From positions 113,755,501 to 113,819,500 of the forward strand of contig CM065811.1 of NCBI GenBank assembly GCA_033398695.1: DNA of 64,000 bases. Direction: 5' to 3'. The notes beneath the pieces are model-generated. The model worked only from the letters and a program-made list of their open reading frames with translations, was not told the DNA's origin and made no database searches. Of this stretch, positions 57,182 through 64,000 are shown one piece after another; positions within the stretch are counted from its first letter, which is position 1, and each line of letters opens with the position of its first letter. Source of the DNA: Orobanche coerulescens. Taxonomy: Eukaryota; Streptophyta; Magnoliopsida; Lamiales; Orobanchaceae. The translations under genes and the position numbers were made by a program.

Positions 57182-59830
57182 TGTAACGCCCGGTTTTTTC
57201 AGACGTTAATTATTTTCATGGTATTTAGTTATTTTAAATGATGGGTTTAATTAATTAGCCAAGTTAGATTAAAATACAAGTTTTGGGCTAAGTTAATTGA
57301 AAGATTTAATTATATTGGGCTAGTAAGAAATGAGTTTTGAGCCTAGCCCATTAGTGAAGTCATTAGGCTTTATCCTAAAATGATTTATAAAAATATCACA
57401 AAACCCTAAACTCCCTCCTCTCTCCCTCATTCGGCCGATCTCTCTCCCATCTCTCTCTCATTTTCTCTTCCAAAGCCACAATCATCTTTCTCCTTCACTT
57501 CCTTGTTGGTGTAACAAGCTTAGGTAAGATCTTTTAAGGTGTTTTAATCTTTTCTTTTGATTTATATTCAATTAATTGTTTTAAGTGTTGATTATCATCT
57601 AGAAATTTCATCACCATCTCCTATACATGGTGTATGATGAGCCTAGATGATCATATTATGTAAAAGATCTATATGATTCATAAAAATCATCAAGTTGTAA
57701 CTTGTGTGATTTAAAGAAGATAGATCTTATGGTTTTAACCAATGTTGTTATTGTTATAAGTTGTATGTTATCATCATCTCTAGATTATATCTACACCCTA
57801 TACATGGTGTATGATGGATCTAGATGATTATATAAAATACAAGGTCTAAATAAACCATGGAAATCACCAAGTTTTATTTAGGTGATAAAATGTGATAGAT
57901 CTTGTGAATGGTTATAATTCTTGTTAATTATTATTTTGATTCTCAACATATCCATATCAATATATTTAGATCTAAGTATACAACTTTATAGCATCTTCTA
58001 AGATGTGTATATAAATGTTTGTGTATTTGAAAGATCAAGAAACCCTTAAGAAAGGGGAAAATTATGAGTTTAAATGGTTTGTCATATATTATGTTGATTT
58101 GATTCTTTTCCTTGTGACTAAATGAAATGCCAATGACCCCTACCCCTTTTTAGTGCCACCATGTTCATAGGGGACTGAATTTGGGTGATAAACACATCTA
58201 GGAATGTGTTTCAAAAGGGAGAGGAATGGATTGGTTAAAAAGATTAAGGGTTGGCTACGATTCTGTTTCCATCAGATTTGTAGTCATCTTACAAAAATCA
58301 TAACTTGAATTCTATAACTCAAACGGATCTCAAACCTGTGCTAAAAGTTTACAAATTGTGTTGGGTAACTTTCTTATGAAGGTCACTCTCACTAATTAGG
58401 ACTTTATCCATGGGCAAGAACAGCACCTTTGCTGGTAGGTCTGATCCGGGTCTGATCTGATAGGTCAACTTGGTTTATTCGTTTCTAGGGCTTGGGAAAT
58501 GATCTAATGGGATTCCAAGTTCCCTCATGTGTGTTATGACCTAAAGTTGTGATCTGGAGTTTATGGGATGTTATCTCCAAGTATTTCTTGGTCATATTGA
58601 GTTCACACTCCAGATCAGTTTTCTGTCATCAGCTTTTAAGGGTTTTGTAATTAGTCATGTTGTGAATTTCATATCTAGAGTTTGGGAAACCCTTTTTGGT
58701 CGATTCCAACTCTGAGACTTTGGTATTTATGTCTATTATCTCTGTGGTTTTTAGTTTGGACAATGTCTACCCACAAGTTGGGTAGAATTGGCCAACACTA
58801 CTGATTCCTATGATTTGGGACTGCACTGCGATGTCTTTTTAAAAGCATCATAATAAATTCATATTTTGGAGTTAGAGTGAGTTCTTTACTGTTTTAAAAA
58901 GGGGAAAGACTCTAGTTTCTTAGAAAAATTTAATATTTATATGTTAATACTTAGGAAAATTAAGTAAATCCATCTTTAACAGCGGGTCTGTTTTTAGACC
59001 TTCTTTGTCCAGATTTTTGTTTAAGTCTTTAAGCTTCATCTTTGGGTATATCCTAACTCCTAGTTTATAATAGGTGAAGTTTTGGCATTTGCTCAAGTGT
59101 GGTAGCCAGTTTTGATTTAGCAATCTCCCTTAAGTATTCAAGGTGAGTTCTCTCACTCCATTGTCTCAATATTTATGATTGCTAGGTTAGCACGTGAGTG
59201 TTAATTTATTATTATGGTATTATTATATGAATGCATGCTTAAAATATTAATTATACATGTGCCTTTGTATGTTTATTGTTGAGGATCATAGCAATTATCC
59301 GGCTTTTGTCGGTGCGCGTGGTTAGGTATAATTACTCCAATACCCTCCGGATGTGAGGTGAGGGTAAGATTAACCCAATACTCTTCGGTTTGTGAGATGC
59401 GGGTAACCTACTAGCCCTCCTTATAAGCCTTGATTTGTTCTTGGCTTATGTTTAAATGTTATAACTATATATTTTAATCTAGGTCTAGTGATTGTGGATA
59501 TTGGTATAATGTTGTGTTTGAATTCACTAAGCTTTGTGCTTACGGTTTTACTTAACATTTTCAGGTATTACGATTAAGGAGGCTAAGGAGCATTCGTGAC
59601 ACATTGTGATTTATTTTAAGTCAATGAACATTTTTAGTACTTCCGCTTTTGACATTTCTATATTAGAAAGTTTTACTTATGTTGTTTTCTTTAGAAGTTT
59701 GATAACTTGACTGCCATTATTGGCTTATTAAATTAAATAAATGAAGTTCCTTTATGAATTGGTGTCAAACTTTATATTATTTCCGCAAAAAAAAAAAAAA
59801 TAAATAAATAAATAAATTTTGGGTGTTACA
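57182..59830 (+). repeat. 3' LTR of Q
   Basis: 2649 bp, TGTAACGCCCGG to TTGGGTGTTACA. TATA-like TTTATAAAAATA (57384-57395), leader rich in CTCTCTC, donor CTTAG/GTAAGA (57534-57535), CTTAAC branch-like site and acceptor CATTTTCAG/GTATT (59563-59564), a predicted intron of 2031 nt. A two-copy repeat with ATCCGG/CTTCGGTTTGTGAG and GGGTAA words lies at 59290-59410. A (A)n(TAAA)n tract lies at 59787-59816. Confidence 0.9.
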
Positions 59831-61336
59831 CTTCGAATTGAGGATTTAGTAGGGATGTGCTTGTGACGCTAACATTTTCATTAGAGTAGTTTGGCCCAGA
59901 AAACCGGAATGTGGGGGTCAACCTCGACGTGCATCTTAACGGGTAAGTAGCAGGTTCTACTGAATACCAAGATAGAATTCTTTCTCCTGTTAGTGAACGG
60001 GTTATATGTCCTATGCAGTTATTGGCAGATGAGATCATAAGTCTTTGGCCAAATCATTGGAGCGAGTTTTATTGGATACACGAGAGCTCGGTGATCTCGA
60101 TTTGCATTAACTCATGCATAGCGTCAAGTACAGATAGGGTTTGACTGACCGTGACCCTATAACTTGATCGAGACATTTGAAAGAAGAGTTTATACGTATA
60201 CTGGTATTCACGACAGAATGGATTTTGAATGATCCCAATCATTTGTTCTCAGTTAGGGTTCAGTGTAGGCCGCCCGGTTGGCTAGGTGGTGCGACTACTC
60301 TTTGGTTTCTCCCATTGCTAACTGAGACGGACCTACCGAGTCGCGCAATAGGATTGACGACGGAATAATCGAGCTTATTCTCTCTTTGTAAATATTAGAT
60401 ATTGGATATCTAATTTATTGGACATTAGATGTCTAATTTATTTAGGGACATTGGATGTCTAAATTAATTTATTGGATAAATTAATTTACGGCCTAATGAA
60501 TTAAATAAATTACTGGGTGACTAATTTAATTCAATGATATAATTATTTCTTAGAGAAATTAATTATATTAATTTGTATTTGATATAATTAATTAACTGGA
60601 TTAATTAATTGATATAAGTACATTAGAACGAAATGGAATTTATATGTTTGGACTCGAGAGAGTCCGAAACGGACCGGATTCCTCCGGTCCTTCTAGATGG
60701 CCGAACCACCCCTTTGATTTTTTGTCTTGGTCTTCACTTTCCACCTTAATAGGTGGAAGACCATGGAAAATGGGGGTGAGTATTATTATTGGAGAATAAT
60801 TATAAAGAAGTAAAGTAGAAGAATAAAAAGTGAGACTTACTCACTTGAAGAAAAACTCACGGCATTTTGAGCAAGAAGGAAAGAGAGAGAATTATTTTTC
60901 CTCAGAGTCTTTTTCTTCTTCAATTTTTTCTTCTTCATGCTTCTTCTTTTTCACATTTTTCTTAGAGAAAAATTGAGAAAATAAAGAGAGGAAATTTATT
61001 TTTCACTTGGAGTGATATAAATAAATTTTGTAAAGTTCCTACTACCTTGTTCTAGCCGTATCTTTGGAAGATAACTAGGTATGAGTTATTCCGGTCGACT
61101 TCCGGTGCATGGAAAGTAGAGGCACGGTGCTTCGGTGCTGGAGATTTCAAAAGGCTTGGCGAATCGGATTCGTGGAGGAGACAACCATTTAATCAATGGG
61201 TATGATTTCGAATCTTCCTTTGTTTCATTATATATTCGTATATACGTGACTTGATCGATCCTCGTAGGGATTCAGATCAATTAGATTTGTTTTACTGCTT
61301 CCGCTGGGCCTTTGTTTTAGGCACCGAATCCCAACA
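59831..61336 (+). repeat. Unclassified repeat, right part a Ty1/copia-type LTR end
   Basis: 61240-61336 ends GGCACCGAATCCCAACA after CTTCCGCTGGGCC, typical of plant copia LTR termini. The preceding 60640-61200 has a copia-like leader (CT- and GAAG-rich). The LTR start could not be placed: no TGTTGG-type start is present; TGTAAATATTAG at 60386 is one candidate. Three palindromic words (GACATTGGATGTC type) lie at 60399-60480. No coding sequence of note at 59831-60380. Confidence 0.5.
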
Positions 61337-61628
61337 GGTGCGGCAGTTAGTAAGCCCGCCGTATGTCCTCCTTGCATGGACGGACATAGGATTGGTCCAC
61401 CTTCATCCTGCGAAGGGTATGAAGGTAAATGATACTAGCGTAGGCCCGTGGAAAGACAGTTCTTTCCTCCTGTTTGTTTTCCTTTCTTCTTTCGTGATTT
61501 CTATTTTGTTGTTGGATACCTATTATGTTTTCTTGTATCACTATTTTTTTTTTGTATTTTAAAACACATACATTTTGCACCTTGCACATTAACTAATTTC
61601 TGAACTTGATGTTTCAAATGTTCAACAG
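61337..61628 (+). other. Segment between copia LTR end and VPS13 exon, nothing identified
   Basis: Contains a short open stretch (VSPPYVLLAWTDIGLVHLHP) that I cannot assign, then T-rich sequence leading to a good acceptor (GTTCAACAG, 61620-61628). Could be the end of VPS13 intron 1 carrying TE debris. Confidence 0.4.
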
Positions 61629-62984
61629 GTGATGTAGAACTAACAAATATGCAACTGAAACCAGAGGCACTCAATGCATTGAAGTTACCTTTGAAGGTTA
61701 AGGCAGGGTTTCTTGGATCGGTGAAGCTTAAGGTTTGTGGCTCAGTAAAGTGGCTTTTCTCTGTTCTGTTGTCATATGATGTCTTACTTTAGCTGAGACA
61801 TGCTATTTCCAATCTTGAATGGACTGATTTGTTTGTTACCTGACTCATCTTACTTTGTGGATGTAATGGATACATGTTCTCAGATTAAATGGTCAATCTT
61901 ATGAGTTGTATTTTTTATAACACCATTGGAAACTGGCTTGGTATTAGTTCAATAAACATAAGGAGTTTCTTCGTCTTATCTTCAATATATTTTGGCCTGA
62001 GTGTGAGCTAAATGATTATTAGCTGCGGGAGCAAGGGAATTCGCGTAATGGTGGTTCTCAGCGCGCAAGCTTGTCTTGATAGATCATTATCAGTCATGCG
62101 AAGTTGCTTTGACAGAGCATGTACATTTCATGTTTGACGGCAATAATAACAAGTGATACACTAAACCAAAGATACCTGCTGAACATGCAAATAAGTATAC
62201 GTAAGGGGTTTAGGAGATTTTGAATTAAAATTCCACTTTTCAATAGTAAATAAATAAATCTCATCACCTGCAACATGAACAGGTGAAAAAATATTGTTTT
62301 CAAATTTCAAATTGTAATAACTGCAATGCAAAACTCCTCAGTGAACACTGGACTGTAATGTTATCAGATCCACTGTGGCGTGGTTTATTTTTTCCAATTG
62401 ATATAGGTACAAATGCAGCAAAACTCCTCATTGTCTTGGGATAAATTGTTAAAATCCTTTTGTACTTTTAGAACTTACTTCGAAGACCTAATGTCCGAAT
62501 ACTTCAGATAATTGTTTGTACACTCCTGTTAATCAATATTAACAATAATAACAAATGCTTGAGATATTAACAACAAACAGGATAACCTCATTCAATAACT
62601 TTACTAGCATATGTTAGAGTTCTAAACTATATTTTCGGGAAAAGAGATTTTAGTTTTTAGATGCTATATTGGCAAATGAAAAATGTGGAAGACATTACTT
62701 GCTGTCGGATTTGTAACGTATCAGGATTTTCAAAGAATAAATTGTCAGAATTGCCACCCTCTCCGCAAACAAAAGAGTTTTCGTGAGTTCATTTGAGTCC
62801 TAATAAGTTGCAAGTTGCAAGTTACATTTTTGCACTTGAATTTTTTGTGTTACTCAGAAGATACATCTGTAGACTTGTACGCGAACTGAATAAAATCACA
62901 TATACAGGAATATATTGAAATACTGTTACTTTTTGAGTTTGGATGGGATGACTTAATGAAATGTACAATATATATATATATGTA

Positions 62985-63015
<31 letters not shown>

Positions 63016-63668
63016 AACAGTGGCAAACCTTCTCAGACTAATTAAAAGTTGCTGTATTTTCTCAAGTTCTCTGTGCTTTTCATAGATTTTAAATGATCAC
63101 ATGCATCCTTTATAAAATACATGTTCAGTGTCGAGTTGACTGCAAAAATATATTGCACTACCGTTGAGAAAATTAAATTTTCCGACAGTTTTGATGTAAT
63201 AAAACTTTTGATCGCCGGATTTTCTATATTTTATTGTTATTCATTGGATATTGTAAAGTTAATAAAATTGTTTATTATTGCATTCACAAAATAAGGTGAC
63301 TTGTCAACACCACCACCTTCATATACAACAATGGGCACAAGTAGGTTCTACTTTTATTTGCACCGACATTAAGTTGTGGGAGCTAAGGTTATATTATTAC
63401 TTTAGTGACCTAAGTACTTTTTATCAGTCACATATAAAGAACGTAACAATCAAATGCGAATTCTGTTGTTCTTTCACTATTATGTTTGATTTGTTATGTC
63501 CGACTTGTGTGGAATAAATGAACCTTAAAAAACTCCAAGTACCTTCTGGATTTAATTCTTGGAATATCTAGTGGTATTTTACTTATGTTTATTTCTATTT
63601 GCATCCTGTCATAACAGGTTCCATGGAGCAGGCTTGGCCAAGATCCTGTTTTGGTTTACCTGGATCGA
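61629..63668 (+). pseudogene. VPS13-like gene fragment: two exons and one intron
   Basis: Exon A 61629-61732, flanked by AACAG and AAG/GTTTGT, encodes DVELTNMQLKPEALNALKLP then KVKAGFLGSVKLK. Exon B starts at 63618 after TAACAG and encodes VPWSRLGQDPVLVYLDR, ending at 63668 where LTR_C' sequence takes over. The intron (61733-63617, 1885 bp) begins GT, ends AG and contains a (TA)n tract (62968-63015). These peptides match the N-terminal chorein region of plant VPS13-family proteins, bridge-like lipid-transfer proteins at membrane contact sites. The first exon (start Met) is not found upstream and everything downstream is missing, so this is a truncated, displaced copy rather than a working gene. 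Confidence 0.85.
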
Positions 63669-64000
63669 GGCATTTTGTCCATTCTCCTTCCTTCAGTCAA
63701 TAGAGAGAGAGAGCCTTGGGAAGTACTTGAAGTTCCTAAACATTGAGAGATGATTCTCTTAAACAAGATTAAGATGGAGAGCTCGGATTTAAGTATTGTT
63801 CTTGAAGTTTTTGATGATTCTTGGAATGGAGTTCAAATTATACTTCTTCGTGGTTAGTCCATACAAAGTAATCCTCGTATCCCTTTGATAGTGGTTCATT
63901 TTTTTCTTTAAGGATTACTACTTGGGAGGGAGTATGTTGGGAATCGCGTATTTTGATGTTCGTTTTTATTTCAATGTAAATGCATAAATTGGACTGTACT
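63667..64000 (+). repeat. LTR_C' resumes (X second copy), cut by window edge
   Basis: From GAGGCATTTTG the sequence is nearly identical to 47095-47428 of LTR_C (leader with AATAGAGAGAGAGAG, then CAAAGTAATCC). The part equivalent to 46811-47094 is absent. Two bases (GA) could belong to either side of the junction. Confidence 0.85.

Larger units (their letters stand above)
53229..59830 (+). mobile_element. Element Q: 5'-truncated Ty3/gypsy chromovirus with 3' LTR
   Basis: Begins inside gag without LTR or PBS, continues through protease, RT, RNase H and part of integrase, and ends with PPT (57172-57181) and a complete 3' LTR (57182-59830). The first base is a junction with LTR_C', not a transposon end, and no target duplication can be defined. 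It was moved or captured as a fragment. Domains indicate the same broad chromovirus group as P and N. Confidence 0.9.

Noticed and set aside
61629..63753. Functional VPS13 gene
   Set aside because: No first exon upstream, and exon B runs directly into LTR_C' sequence that is nearly identical to 47095-47428; called a fragment.

Overview
This is a gene-poor stretch of a plant nuclear genome, almost certainly from a seed plant and probably a eudicot. It is built almost entirely of nested long-terminal-repeat (LTR) retrotransposons. Evidence for the host: Ty3/gypsy polyproteins of the plant chromovirus type ([16 protein letters not shown], a C-terminal chromodomain-like tail), primer-binding sites matching plant initiator tRNA-Met (TGGTATCAGAGC), very long TG...CA LTRs of 1.4-3.6 kb, 5-bp target duplications, and a fragment of a plant VPS13-type host gene with normal introns. 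I see no intact protein-coding gene, rRNA, tRNA or CRISPR. The species cannot be named from this sequence.

Left block (1-25168). A minus-strand element 'M' (5' LTR 3875-5147 plus 24069-25168, PBS 3856-3869, gag remnant 2990-3664) is broken on its left by an LTR end (2242-2989), which is itself cut by another minus-strand LTR (1-2241). M's LTR was hit by element 'N' (5148-24063, minus strand, TSD TCAAG, 2.8-kb LTRs). N's gag was hit by a non-autonomous element 'L' (11676-20246, plus strand, TSD GTTTC, 2.8-kb LTRs, no gag-pol).

Middle block (25169-43641). An element 'Y' with only about 420 bp between its LTRs (25741-26160) has its 3' LTR split by a solo LTR (26687-40776, TSD GGGAT). That solo LTR was split in turn by the youngest-looking autonomous element 'P' (28866-39351, TSD GCTGA), which carries nearly complete gag-pol. 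After Y's LTR come hairpin repeats of CACTA type, an AT-rich tract and CGAGTTACCCG-type repeats.

Right block (43642-64000). A chimeric, tandemly repeated non-autonomous element 'X' reads LTR_A, int1, LTR_C, int2, LTR_B, int1', LTR_C'. The last LTR_C' is interrupted by 10.4 kb of foreign DNA (53229-63666): the 3' part of an autonomous gypsy element 'Q' with its 3' LTR, a Ty1/copia-type LTR end, and two exons of a VPS13-like lipid-transfer protein gene. LTR_C' then resumes at 63667.

The most interesting signals are architectural. (1) Most LTRs with enough sequence contain a predicted internal intron (TATA box, CT-rich leader, GT donor, CTRAC branch site, TTTTAG/GT or equivalent acceptor), in some families preceded by two hairpins, one with a compensatory base change. 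(2) Several LTR families carry arrays of short palindromes just upstream of the leader, each with its own core (GCCGCGGC, AGCGCACGCT, ACGTACGT). (3) N's LTR appears to have convergent promoters. (4) The non-autonomous elements are mosaics that keep a few non-coding blocks next to the PBS and PPT. All comparisons were made by eye.
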